A DNA stretch of 64,000 nucleotides from Bacteroidales bacterium (GTDB lineage: Bacteria; Bacteroidota; Bacteroidia; Bacteroidales; Muribaculaceae). The stretch's first letter is position 1; every line of letters begins with the position of its first letter. The DNA lies in NCBI GenBank assembly GCA_014800685.1, contig JAAVFQ010000016.1, forward strand, positions 1-64,000. The letters are read 5' to 3'. Positions 21,758 to 30,904 of the stretch are shown here, piece by piece. Position numbers and translations under genes: made by a program. The notes under the pieces were generated by a model. It did no database searches. It had not been told where the DNA came from and saw nothing but the letters and a program-made list of their open reading frames with translations.

Positions 21758-22600
21758 TCATTCCCCGGATATGGAATTATCAATATGCTCTCGCAAGCGG
21801 CGTATATGAGCCTCCGTAGCCCCGCAGCAACCTCCCGCCACAGCTACTCGTGGCTCCCCAATGGCTTCACTCATCTGCATCGCAAACTCTTCCGGACTGT
21901 AACTGAATCTGCCCGGAGCTGAGGCTGCCGGATAGTAGAGCAGACGCGCTGAAGTAAGACTTATCAGTTGACGGAGCGGGGCACGCATCTTTTCCGGACC
22001 AAAGCCACAGTTAAGCCCGATAAGGTCTGCCCCATTCTCCTCTGCAATCTCTACAAACCGGTGAAGACTCTCACCGCTTGGCAGGTGGCTGTCAGGGGTA
22101 GCGGTGGCCGAAGCGAAAAGCTTAACATCGCCCGGCGTCTCCTCTATCGCCTTCCTAATCCCCCGGAGAGCTGCTGCAGCCTCTTTGCTATCATAGAGAG
22201 TCTCTATCTGGATAATGTCTGCCCCACTCTCTATCAATGCCTCTGCCTGCTCCCGGAAGGCCCCCTGCACGTCTTTAGCATTTGGAGGGGGCGCCCCTAT
22301 CAGTCCGCTGACAAATATGTGCCGCGCCGGTGCCGCCATCTCTATCGCCTCACGCGCTATGCTTACTGCTTTTGCGTTGAGATGATAGAGTGAAATGGCT
22401 GAAGAATGAGTGGCAAGCACTGCTCGGTTAGAATTAAAAGTATTGGTAGTAATAATATCCGCACCTGCTTCGATATATGCGCGATGCATGGCGAATACCT
22501 TTTCCGGCGCCTCGGTGTTGAGAAAATCGCACACTCCGAGCCCTTTGCTAAAAGGGGCAAGCATCGTGCCGACGGGCCCGGAAAGCAATAATTTTGACAC
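21758..22600 (-). CDS. Homocysteine S-methyltransferase family protein
   Basis: LLSGPVGTML, ADIITTNTFNSNR, LIGLNCGFGPEKM, VAGGCCGATEAHI (Zn-binding GGCCG). Confidence 0.9.
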   Translation of the reverse strand: MSKLLLSGPVGTMLAPFSKGLGVCDFLNTEAPEKVFAMHRAYIEAGADIITTNTFNSNRAVLATHSSAISLYHLNAKAVSIAREAIEMAAPARHIFVSGLIGAPPPNAKDVQGAFREQAEALIESGADIIQIETLYDSKEAAAALRGIRKAIEETPGDVKLFASATATPDSHLPSGESLHRFVEIAEENGADLIGLNCGFGPEKMRAPLRQLISLTSARLLYYPAASAPGRFSYSPEEFAMQMSEAIGEPRVAVAGGCCGATEAHIRRLREHIDNSISGE

Positions 22601-22609
22601 GCCTTCTAT

Positions 22610-23098
22610 TTACTTTTTCGCGTTGACTATCCTGGGGTTCTTGAAGTCCTGACAGCCCTTACGCGCCTTAAGAGTTATGGTCACTGACTCACCGGGCATC
22701 ACATCCTTGCCCTCTGCCGTACGATTCTTGGTGGCCTCCACAAGCTCTCCATTCACAGTGTCTTCCACTATCTCATTGTAGGCCACAACGTAATCAGCAC
22801 CCTTCACTTCAGCGTTGCCGTTATTAGTGATTTTCAGGGTCCAGGTGCCGGTTTTGTAAGAGGCTTCGCCTGCCCAATTAAGGTTTTTCTTCTCTACTGT
22901 CAGAGTGAGAGCCTCCTCCGGATTTACATCTTCTGCTACCTCTTCAGCAGGTTTATTTGCCGCTGAGTCAACCATAGATACAGTATCGGTGGCCACGCTG
23001 TCCGCTACAGAATCGTTGGCACCGGTCTTCTCGCTTTTGCTGCAGGAAGCAGCGCTCAGCATAAGAGCTAAGGCCGAAACATAAATAACTCTCTTCAT
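22610..23098 (-). CDS. Putative lipoprotein
   Basis: MKRVIYVSALALMLSAASCSKSEK lipobox; start set at internal Met. Confidence 0.8.
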   Translation of the reverse strand: MKRVIYVSALALMLSAASCSKSEKTGANDSVADSVATDTVSMVDSAANKPAEEVAEDVNPEEALTLTVEKKNLNWAGEASYKTGTWTLKITNNGNAEVKGADYVVAYNEIVEDTVNGELVEATKNRTAEGKDVMPGESVTITLKARKGCQDFKNPRIVNAKK

Positions 23099-23114
23099 AA
23101 TATTACTAAAATTA

Positions 23115-23152
23115 GAGGGTGTGTCAGAAACTATACATTTCGACACACCCTC
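23115..23152 (-). terminator. GAGGGTGTGTC-family terminator hairpin
   Basis: GAGGGTGTGTC ... GACACACCCTC perfect 11-bp stem. Confidence 0.8.
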
Positions 23153-23175
23153 ACATCAGAAATTTTTACTAAGTG

Positions 23176-23247
23176 TACCCCATAGCAGAGTCGAACTGCT
23201 CTTTAGAGAATGAAAATCTCTCGTCCTAACCGATAGACGAATGGGGC
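23176..23247 (-). tRNA. tRNA-Glu (UUC), copy 1
   Basis: gccccattcgtctatcggttaggacgagagattttcattctctaaagagcagttcgactctgctatggggta; anticodon TTC. Confidence 0.93.
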
Positions 23248-23330
23248 GGCCATAATCCACACTGCTCAGGCAGGTGCAGATTTTATGTCTTTAGTCTCAA
23301 TGCCTCTCTACGGCATCGAGGTCTTATCTC

Positions 23331-23585
23331 TTACGCCAGCTTATTTATATGCTTAGCGAGACGGCTGCAGAGGTTAGACGCTTTGTTCTTTGAAATTACG
23401 TTCTTGCGTCCGAGGCGCTGAAGAAGGGCGCTTACCTTGTTGTATGCCTCAGTGGCTTCTCCCTTATTCTCCATTTTACGGATGCGACGCACTGCTGTTC
23501 TGGCTGTTTTGGCCCAGTAGCGGTTCTCGATACGTCTTTTCTCAGTCTGGCGTATTCTCTTTATAGATGATTTATGATTTGCCAT
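23331..23585 (-). CDS. rpsT: 30S ribosomal protein S20
   Basis: MANHKSSIKRIRQTEKRRIENRYWAKTARTAVRRI. Confidence 0.95.
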   Translation of the reverse strand: MANHKSSIKRIRQTEKRRIENRYWAKTARTAVRRIRKMENKGEATEAYNKVSALLQRLGRKNVISKNKASNLCSRLAKHINKLA

Positions 23586-23618
23586 CTTGGTCTTTTTTTC
23601 TTTTCTTGTTTTTATTTG

Positions 23619-23690
23619 TACCCCATAGCAGAGTCGAACTGCTCTTTAGAGAATGAAAATCTCTCGTCCTAACCGATAGACGAATGGGGC
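23619..23690 (-). tRNA. tRNA-Glu (UUC), copy 2
   Basis: Same sequence as copy 1, on the other side of rpsT. Confidence 0.93.
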
Positions 23691-23728
23691 GACCTATTCG
23701 CAACTGCGTCTCACGCATTTTGCGAGTG

Positions 23729-23736
23729 CAAAGTTA
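23729..23736 (-). promoter_or_regulatory. -7 element TAACTTTG for tRNA-Glu/rpsT operon
   Basis: CAAAGTTA on + strand upstream of tRNA-Glu copy 2. Confidence 0.6.
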
Positions 23737-23818
23737 AGCACTTTTTTTGATGCTACCAAATTTTTTTCAAAAAAAATGCAGCCTTGACCCTCTATTTACC
23801 TTTTTTCGTCCCTTTTTT

Positions 23819-25504
23819 TCAGTATTTCAGGCTCGACCCCCCTAAAAATTCCCGTAAAAGTGACGTGGAGGGGATAGGGGATAGGGGTATCGGCTCAAAA
23901 TAGCTGAGCAGTCGGAGTAGCCGGTAGGCCTGTGTGTATTCCGGACTGTCATGTCTCACTTGACGCAGCAAGGGTTCGGCATACTCTTTCATCACTCCAA
24001 GCTCAAATATCAGCGATGAATTAAACATCGCGTCTGCATTCTCCTGATAAGGGAATATCCAGCGCTCCTCTCCGCGTCTGACGCTCGACCATCTCCGTAT
24101 TGTTTCGGCTGCGCTCGTGTGGCGATATTTATGGTCGCGCACTATGCGGCGTATCAGCCGGGTGTCGGTCGTCGATATCCAGTTGTGATCATCTATGCTT
24201 AGAGTGGTCAAGGCCGATACGTAGACCTTGAAGACCTCCTTGCGCGGTAGCCGGGAAGTCAGCTCCGGATTGAGGCCGTGGATTCCCTCTATCAGGAGCA
24301 CCTCATTATCCTCAAGCCAGAGGGGACGATGTTTCTCTATCCTCTGTCCCAGCTGGAAGCTGTAGGTGGGCAGATTGATCTCCTCTCCGGCAAGCAGACG
24401 GCTGAGATCGCTGTTCAGACGCTCAAGGTCGAGCGCATAGAGGCTTTCATAATCGTAGTCGCCCGAGGCGTCGCGCGGTGTGTGTTCCCGATCGATGAAA
24501 TAGTCGTCGAGCGATATCATCTTTGGCACGATAAGATTCGTCATCAGCTCTATGCCGAGTCGCTTGGTAGAAGTGGTCTTGCCCGAAGAGGATGGCCCGG
24601 CTATAAGCACTATTCTCGCTCCTCCCTCATCATGCCGCCGTTTGATTTCGCCGGCTATGTGTCCGAGAAGTCTGCCGTGAAGAGCCTCTGCCACATTCAC
24701 TATGTCGGACGTGCGCTGCTCTCTGGCTGCACGATTGAGCTCACCGACGTTGGAGACCCCGATGATTTCGTTAAACTTCAGATAGTCCGTAAACGCTCGA
24801 TACATCTTCTCCTGAGCTATTGGCTCGCTGGTACGTTCCGGATGTTCCGGATCGCGCCCCAATAGCAGAAATCCCTCCTTATATTTCTCAAGACGGAAAG
24901 GGCCGAGACACCCCGTGCCGGGAGCCAACGGTCCGTAAAAACTGTCGGCTGTCCCGTCAAGTGTGTAATAGGGGGTATAGAGCTGATGGAGAGTATCAAG
25001 TAGAAGAACTTTCCGGTCCAGATGTTGGCCGGCAAATATCTCCTTCGCTTCCTGAGTGGGGGCCTCATGGCGCTCGAAGGGCAGATCAAGCTCCGCATAG
25101 CGAGCCATGCGGCTGCTGAGACGTTTCAGCAGCTCGCCTGTCACCTCTATCATCTCATCTCCATGAAGCAGACGACAATAGAGTCCGCGGGAAATGCTGT
25201 GCTCTATGCGGAGTCTGACTCCCGGCGCTTCATCTGTGACGCTTTTATAGAGCAGCATACAGAGCGAGCGAACGCGCACCCTGTCGGCCTGCGGGCGCGT
25301 CGTGTCGAGAAATTCTACCATGCGGGGCGAGAATACTCTATAGGTCAGCCCCTCTGTCTTGTAATTCACATCGGCACATATCGGTGTGAACTCTTCCGGA
25401 AATTCCTCCTTGTAATGCCGGAATATCTCTGAGAGTGAGCTTCCGCCGCGTACGTCGATACTGCGACCGAGGTTCACGCAATATATATTTATATAATCGT
25501 TCAT
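23819..25504 (-). CDS. Nucleoside (uridine-like) kinase with TGS-like N-terminus
   Basis: RIVLIAGPSSSGKTTSTKRLGIELMTN P-loop; DDYFIDREHTPRDASGDYDYESLYALD; ThrRS-like N-terminal segment. Confidence 0.88.
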   Translation of the reverse strand: MNDYINIYCVNLGRSIDVRGGSSLSEIFRHYKEEFPEEFTPICADVNYKTEGLTYRVFSPRMVEFLDTTRPQADRVRVRSLCMLLYKSVTDEAPGVRLRIEHSISRGLYCRLLHGDEMIEVTGELLKRLSSRMARYAELDLPFERHEAPTQEAKEIFAGQHLDRKVLLLDTLHQLYTPYYTLDGTADSFYGPLAPGTGCLGPFRLEKYKEGFLLLGRDPEHPERTSEPIAQEKMYRAFTDYLKFNEIIGVSNVGELNRAAREQRTSDIVNVAEALHGRLLGHIAGEIKRRHDEGGARIVLIAGPSSSGKTTSTKRLGIELMTNLIVPKMISLDDYFIDREHTPRDASGDYDYESLYALDLERLNSDLSRLLAGEEINLPTYSFQLGQRIEKHRPLWLEDNEVLLIEGIHGLNPELTSRLPRKEVFKVYVSALTTLSIDDHNWISTTDTRLIRRIVRDHKYRHTSAAETIRRWSSVRRGEERWIFPYQENADAMFNSSLIFELGVMKEYAEPLLRQVRHDSPEYTQAYRLLRLLSYFEPIPLSPIPSTSLLREFLGGSSLKY

Positions 25505-25571
25505 GAGCAGGGGTTTTATTTATCAAAACCATCCTAAAGGCAAAATAGTTCCATCAAACCCCTTCATTGTG

Positions 25572-25982
25572 TTAAACCCCGAGCATCCCCTCTACGATAC
25601 CCGCCAGTCGGTCAGATGCCATTTCTTCAAGGAGCTGCTCTGTGCCCGCAAATGACTCTCTGGAGAGCAATGCTGCCAGACGTAGTTCCAGGATTGCAGT
25701 GATGGCTGACGTGATGTCTGAGGCTCGGCGCTCGCTTATACTTTCCGGAAAGGTCACTGCCAGCTCCGTGCTCTCATCGTCAGGGATGCTCATGCCAATC
25801 CAAGCCTCAAGCGACATGGCTACCTCGCCGATTATGTCGCTCAAAAAGCCCCGGAGAAGTGAGAGGCGCGATGAGTCTACAGGCGGAAGAGGCCTGCCCT
25901 CCCCGCCCAGATAATGGCTCATTGATATCAGGCGCCCTCCGCAGTTGTCAAGAAGGGCATTAAGATCTATGCTTTTGTCCAT
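25572..25982 (-). CDS. Hypothetical protein (136 aa), possibly phage head-completion/adaptor-like
   Basis: Intact ORF MDKSIDLNALLDNCGGRLISMSHYLGGEG...; phage link is only a weak impression. Confidence 0.55.
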   Translation of the reverse strand: MDKSIDLNALLDNCGGRLISMSHYLGGEGRPLPPVDSSRLSLLRGFLSDIIGEVAMSLEAWIGMSIPDDESTELAVTFPESISERRASDITSAITAILELRLAALLSRESFAGTEQLLEEMASDRLAGIVEGMLGV

Positions 25983-25995
25983 AAATGTATTAAGA

Positions 25996-26027
25996 TTTGT
26001 ATGAATGAAAATTAATCTGTATCTTTG
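25996..26027 (+). promoter_or_regulatory. Canonical promoter for C1 peptidase gene
   Basis: TTTG (25996-25999), 20-nt spacer, TATCTTTG (26020-26027). Confidence 0.7.
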
Positions 26028-26063
26028 CAATAAATTTAAAAAGAACCTACTTTAAATATTATC

Positions 26064-27302
26064 ATGAAACTTCAGAACCTCCTGATTGCCGGATGTGTAG
26101 CGCTGATGCCCGGAGTGGCCGGTGCTTTCACGCTTGCAGAAGCCGGCTTCGATGCGCCGGAAGCATCCAAGAACGACTCCACAGGATTCGTCTTCACCGA
26201 TATTAAGGTGATTCCTACCACTCCCGTAAAAGACCAGAACAAGTCGGGGACCTGCTGGTGCTTCGCCGCAACCTCCTATATTGAAGACGCCATCCTGCGT
26301 AACGGCGGTCCTGAAATGGACCTCTCTGAAATGTTCTGGGTAAGACACGCATATATAGAGAAAGCTAAGAAATATGTGCGCACTCAGGGCCATATCAATT
26401 TTGCTCAGGGCGGTGGCACCATGGACGTCATCGAAATGATAAAGGAGTTTGGAGCTATGCCCGAAGAGGCTTATACCGGACTTAACTATGGCGAGAAGAA
26501 GCACTCTCACTACGAGATGTATGACGCCCTCAAAGGATACCTGGACGGCATCATAAAGGGGAATAGGAAGCATATCTCCCCCTCTTGGATAAAAGGTTTC
26601 ACCGCTATCCTCGACAACTATCTCGGTGAAGTCCCCGAAAAATTCACTTATAAGGGCAAGACATATACCCCCAAGGAGTTTGCCAAGGCTTTCGGCATCG
26701 ACAAAATCGCCGATAACTCTATCAATGTTACCTCATATACCCACCACCCCTTCTTCACGCAGTTTGCCATAGAAATCGCCGACAACTGGACATGGGCCAA
26801 AAGCTACAACGTCCCTCTTGCCGACCTCAAGACCATTATCGACGACTGTCTGGAGAACGGTTACACCGTGGCTTGGGCTGCTGACGTCTCCGAAGGCGGT
26901 TTCAAATGGTATGAAGGATATGCCATCCTCCCCGCTGAGCAGACGGAAGCCAACATGAGCGAGTCTGAACTCTCTAAGTGGACTAAAATGAGCGACAAAG
27001 ACCGTGAGGCTGAACGCTTCAAAAAGAATGGTCCTCAGAAAGAAGTCGAGGTCACTCAGGAGCTTCGTCAGCAGGAATTTGACAGCTTTGACACTACAGA
27101 CGACCACGGAATGGTAATCGTGGGAATTGCTAAAGACCAGGAGGGCAACAGATTCTACAAGGTCAAAAACTCATGGGACACAAATCAGGTCTATGACGGA
27201 TTCTTCTATGTCTCCGAACCCTATCTCCTCTCCAAGACCATCTTCGTCACCATCGACAAGCAGGCTCTTCCAAAAGACCTCGCAAAGAAAATGTTCAAGT
27301 AA
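26064..27302 (+). CDS. Secreted C1 family cysteine peptidase (bleomycin hydrolase-like)
   Basis: VKDQNKSGTCWCFAATSYIEDAIL; DDHGMVIVGIAKDQEGNRFYKVKNSWDTN. Confidence 0.9.
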   Translation: MKLQNLLIAGCVALMPGVAGAFTLAEAGFDAPEASKNDSTGFVFTDIKVIPTTPVKDQNKSGTCWCFAATSYIEDAILRNGGPEMDLSEMFWVRHAYIEKAKKYVRTQGHINFAQGGGTMDVIEMIKEFGAMPEEAYTGLNYGEKKHSHYEMYDALKGYLDGIIKGNRKHISPSWIKGFTAILDNYLGEVPEKFTYKGKTYTPKEFAKAFGIDKIADNSINVTSYTHHPFFTQFAIEIADNWTWAKSYNVPLADLKTIIDDCLENGYTVAWAADVSEGGFKWYEGYAILPAEQTEANMSESELSKWTKMSDKDREAERFKKNGPQKEVEVTQELRQQEFDSFDTTDDHGMVIVGIAKDQEGNRFYKVKNSWDTNQVYDGFFYVSEPYLLSKTIFVTIDKQALPKDLAKKMFK

Positions 27303-27354
27303 TAAACTTTTACACTGAGGTTAACTTTTACGCATAAGTGCCTCAAAGCGCGGA

Positions 27355-27390
27355 GGGGGTGTGTCAAAATGAAAATTTTGGCACATCCCC
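27355..27390 (+). terminator. GGTGTGTC-family terminator hairpin after C1 peptidase
   Basis: GGGGTGTGTCAAAAT gaa ATTTTGGCACATCCCC. Confidence 0.75.
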
Positions 27391-27529
27391 TTAGGTTTGT
27401 AAGAATAGGACAGATGCAAGGCGCTGAGGCTGAGGCTGAAGGGAGCATACACAGGTATGTGACCGAAGCCGAATGGCGTAAGCAACGCCGCAGATGGCCT
27501 ATTATGACACACCGAGTCCACTTTTTGCG

Positions 27530-27784
27530 TCACTGCAGAGCCTCAAGCGTCGTCTCCAGCTGCCGGATATGAGCCTGAAGCCGCTCTATCTCTCCCCGGT
27601 AGTAGCGTGTGGAGTTTTCGAGATTCTCCTGCAGAGTGCGTATGGCCTCCTGCATTGCCGTCACCTCCCCGCCAAGTGCTGTGGAGGAAATCTGGCGCCT
27701 ACTTTGGCGCAATGTAAGAAGCGTCTGGAGGAGCTGCACTGCCACGCCACCCCCCAGAAGCCCGATGATAAGTTCTGTAAGCAT
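27530..27784 (-). CDS. Small membrane-anchored coiled-coil protein, phage holin/spanin-like
   Basis: MLTELIIGLLGGGVAVQLLQTLLTLRQSRRQ... one N-terminal TM then heptad-like helix; resembles small proteins of Bacteroidetes phage lysis regions. Confidence 0.6.
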   Translation of the reverse strand: MLTELIIGLLGGGVAVQLLQTLLTLRQSRRQISSTALGGEVTAMQEAIRTLQENLENSTRYYRGEIERLQAHIRQLETTLEALQ

Positions 27785-27813
27785 AACTATTTTCAGGATT
27801 AGGAAAATGAAAC

Positions 27814-27876
27814 GATAAGTAAGTATAAAAGATTTCTAAACTCATATTATCGTTTAATTTTGAATACTTACTTATC
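27814..27876. repeat. Dispersed AAGTAAGTA palindrome, copy B
   Basis: GATAAGTAAGTA ... TACTTACTTATC; inner TATTATCGTTTAATTTTGAATACTTACTTA matches copy D. Confidence 0.75.
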
Positions 27877-27942
27877 TAAGAGCCCTATATAAGCCCCAAA
27901 AAGCTCTTATAAGGCCCTCTAAACTATAAAAAAGCTCTAAAA

Positions 27943-27980
27943 AGAGGAGGATGCATCGCCTCACGGCTGCATCCTCCTGA
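27943..27980. terminator. Terminator downstream of gltA-like gene
   Basis: GAGGAGGATGCA...TGCATCCTCCT stem. Confidence 0.75.
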
Positions 27981-28004
27981 CGTATTGGTTAAGTTTATAG
28001 TGGA

Positions 28005-29393
28005 TTAGAGCGATTTACAATACTCGTCAATGGCCTTGGCTGCCTTGCGGCCCGCTCCCATTGCGAGAATCACGGTTGCGGCGCCGGTCACGGCATCGCC
28101 ACCCGCGAAGACACCCTTACGGGATGTACGGCCATCCTCATCGGCTACGATGCAGCCACGTCGGTTGGTCTCCAGCCCTTCTGTCGTCGACTTGATAAGA
28201 GGGTTCGGGCTGGTGCCAAGAGCCATAATCACCACGTCAGCGTCAATCACATGTTCGCTGCCGGGCTTCTCAACGGGGCTGCGGCGTCCGCTCTCGTCAG
28301 GCTCGCCAAGCTCCATTTCTATGCACTCTATGCCATTCACCCAGCCCTTCTCATCGCCGAGAATGCGCGTAGGATTGTTGAGAAGATGGAAGATGATTCC
28401 CTCCTCTTTAGCATGATGCACTTCCTCCACACGCGCGGGAAGCTCCTTCTCACTGCGGCGATAGACAATGACCGCTTCTGCGCCAAGTCGCTTGGCTGTG
28501 CGCACGGCGTCCATCGCCACATTGCCGCCCCCGACTACCACTACCTTGTGGCCCGAATAGATGGGAGTGTCATACTCATCATCGTAGGCCTTCATAAGAT
28601 TGGCACGAGTGAGAAATTCGTTGGCTGAGAAGACGCCATTGAGATTCTCTCCTTCAATGCCCATGAATCTCGGAAGTCCTGCGCCTGAGCCTACGAAGAC
28701 AGCATCAAAGCCCTCTTTATCCAGAAGGTCATCCACGGTCATGGTTCGGCCCACGATGACGTCGGTCTCTATCTCCACGCCGAGATTTTTGACTGCCTCC
28801 ACCTCCTTGGCCACAATGCGCTCCTTCGGAAGTCGGAATTCCGGAATGCCATATACCAGCACCCCGCCCACCTTGTGAAGAGCCTCGAAGATTTTCACTT
28901 CATAGCCCAGCTTCGCAAGGTCAGATGCACAGGCCAGACCCGCAGGGCCCGACCCGATGATGGCCACACGCTTGCCGTTTTTCACTATCTCGGGGGTGGG
29001 AAGCTCATCGCGATGCTCTATGGCCCAGTCGCCCACATAGCGCTCAAGCTTGCCGATAGCCACAGGCTCTCCCTTGATGCCGAGCACGCAGCTCCCTTCG
29101 CACTGTGACTCCTGAGGACACACGCGGCCACAGACGCTTGGAAGCGTACTGTCGGCGCCGATGGCGGCTGCCGCTCTTTCCAGATCATCCTCAGCTACTG
29201 CCTTGATGAAGGCCGGAATATTGACGTGGACCGGGCAGGCATTCACGCAGCGGGGTTTGGGGCAAGTGAGGCAACGGCTCGCCTCCAGCTTTGCCTCCTC
29301 GGCATTGTAGCCGTAGCATACCTCCTCGAAATTTGTGGCGCGACGCGCCGGATCCTGTTCGCGTACTGCTACGCGAGGTATTCTGTTAGCCAT
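28005..29393 (-). CDS. gltA: NADPH-dependent glutamate synthase small-subunit-like / NfnB-like oxidoreductase
   Basis: Start MANRIPRVAVREQDPARRATNFEEV; CLTCPKPRCVNACPVHVNIPAFI, two dinucleotide-binding motifs. Confidence 0.9.
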   Translation of the reverse strand: MANRIPRVAVREQDPARRATNFEEVCYGYNAEEAKLEASRCLTCPKPRCVNACPVHVNIPAFIKAVAEDDLERAAAAIGADSTLPSVCGRVCPQESQCEGSCVLGIKGEPVAIGKLERYVGDWAIEHRDELPTPEIVKNGKRVAIIGSGPAGLACASDLAKLGYEVKIFEALHKVGGVLVYGIPEFRLPKERIVAKEVEAVKNLGVEIETDVIVGRTMTVDDLLDKEGFDAVFVGSGAGLPRFMGIEGENLNGVFSANEFLTRANLMKAYDDEYDTPIYSGHKVVVVGGGNVAMDAVRTAKRLGAEAVIVYRRSEKELPARVEEVHHAKEEGIIFHLLNNPTRILGDEKGWVNGIECIEMELGEPDESGRRSPVEKPGSEHVIDADVVIMALGTSPNPLIKSTTEGLETNRRGCIVADEDGRTSRKGVFAGGDAVTGAATVILAMGAGRKAAKAIDEYCKSL

Positions 29394-30243
29394 TATGACA
29401 TTTGCATTTGTGGGTTTCGGGATTCGATTTCTTGTGGTCTCTATACATCGCCTGGCGACGCATTGCCTCGTCAAAGTCTACCTGATGGCCGTCAAATTCC
29501 GGTCCATCCACGCAGGTGAAGAGGGTCTTGCCGCCTACGCTCACACGGCAGGCTCCGCACATCCCCGTGCCGTCTACCATCAGGGCATTGAGAGAAACTA
29601 TTGTGGGGATGCCATATTCCTTGGTGGCCTGAGCGGCAAATTTCATCATTATCATCGGCCCGATGATGACGCAGCGGTCATACTCCTTGCCCTGATTGTC
29701 GATAAGGTCACGCACCAGTGCGGGCACCATGCCGTGGAAGCCTTCGGAGCCGTCATCGGTGCAGAGATAGACGTTGCCCACCTTGCGCATCTCATCCACG
29801 TATGTGAAGATGTCTTTGGTCTTGGCGCCGATGACTACGTCGGCCTCTACGCCATGCTCCTTGAGCCATTTCACCTGAGGATAGACGGGCGCAGTGCCCA
29901 CGCCTCCGGCTACGAAAAGGATGCGCTGTTTGCGCAGCTCCTCTTCCGGAAGCTCAAGCAGGTCGGAGGGGCGTCCCAGCGGGCCGGCAAAGTCTGCGAA
30001 GCTTTCGCCCTCTTCCATGTCTATGATTTTGCGTGAAGAGAGGCCGACGGCCTGAGTCACGATGGTTATGGTGCCCTTCTCGCGATCGTAGTCGCAGATG
30101 GTCAGCGGGATGCGTTCACCCATTTCGTCGGTGCGCACGATGACAAACTGGCCCGGTTCGGCCCCCTGGGCCACGCGGGGAGCGTCCACCACCATCTCTA
30201 CGATGTTGGGCGCCAGCGTGCGTTTGCTGATTATCTTATACAT
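29386..30243 (-). CDS. Sulfide/dihydroorotate dehydrogenase-like FAD/NAD-binding protein (NfnA-like)
   Basis: FVAGGVGTAPVYPQVKWL; C-terminal Fe-S CGACRVSVGGKTLFTCVDGPEFDG; overlaps gltA start by 8 nt. Confidence 0.9.
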   Translation of the reverse strand: MYKIISKRTLAPNIVEMVVDAPRVAQGAEPGQFVIVRTDEMGERIPLTICDYDREKGTITIVTQAVGLSSRKIIDMEEGESFADFAGPLGRPSDLLELPEEELRKQRILFVAGGVGTAPVYPQVKWLKEHGVEADVVIGAKTKDIFTYVDEMRKVGNVYLCTDDGSEGFHGMVPALVRDLIDNQGKEYDRCVIIGPMIMMKFAAQATKEYGIPTIVSLNALMVDGTGMCGACRVSVGGKTLFTCVDGPEFDGHQVDFDEAMRRQAMYRDHKKSNPETHKCKCHNG

Positions 30244-30382
30244 CAGTCTGTTATGATTAGAGTTAGGTTAGTTTTCAAGGCTCGGTACGGCTCAAAAAAA
30301 TTTGCGATGGAGCCTTACCACCGCAAATTTAATCCTTTTCTGTGTATCTGACAAATATTTCGTCGCTTTTCTCCCTCTTTTG

Positions 30383-30841
30383 TCAGGGAATGGTGTAGAC
30401 GCGCTGATATGCGTAGGTCACTATACGCCCGGAGCCTGTCTGCCAGCGGAAGTAAAGCACGTTGCCGCTAAACCAGTAGTCCATCGTCACCGGTGAGCTA
30501 TATTCATACTGGATATTGATCTGATAGCTGCTGTATCCCATGTAGGGAGCCTCACACCAGTAGCCTAAACGTTCGGAATAGAGGCGTCCATTATTCCAAT
30601 AGGTGTAATAGCCACGTCCATAGCCGTCAAATTCCATCCAGTTGGTGGAGTTATAGTCCACGGGCATCCCATCGGCAGATATCAGTTCCCATCTTCCGGT
30701 CAGGGTTGAGTCATAGAATGTATCATCCCACCCTATCGGAGGAGGGCCGGGAGTCCAGATGGTATCGCCGCAGGAGGTCATCAGCAGGGCCGGTAAGAAT
30801 AGCATCACCGTTACCAGCATTTTCTTCAGGAATCTTTTCAT
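30383..30841 (-). CDS. Putative lipoprotein (lipocalin-like fold possible)
   Basis: MKRFLKKMLVTVMLFLPALLMTSCGD lipobox; GRWELISADG start of a lipocalin-like domain. Confidence 0.75.
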   Translation of the reverse strand: MKRFLKKMLVTVMLFLPALLMTSCGDTIWTPGPPPIGWDDTFYDSTLTGRWELISADGMPVDYNSTNWMEFDGYGRGYYTYWNNGRLYSERLGYWCEAPYMGYSSYQINIQYEYSSPVTMDYWFSGNVLYFRWQTGSGRIVTYAYQRVYTIP

Positions 30842-30904
30842 AAGCTATGGATTGTGTAAGCAGGGGCATTTATGGCTCCCTATCTTCTTAAACTATGACG
30901 AGCC

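Noticed and set aside
29335-30036. 233-aa plus-strand ORF opposite the NfnA-like gene
   Set aside because: Antisense shadow of a conserved FAD/NAD-binding protein.
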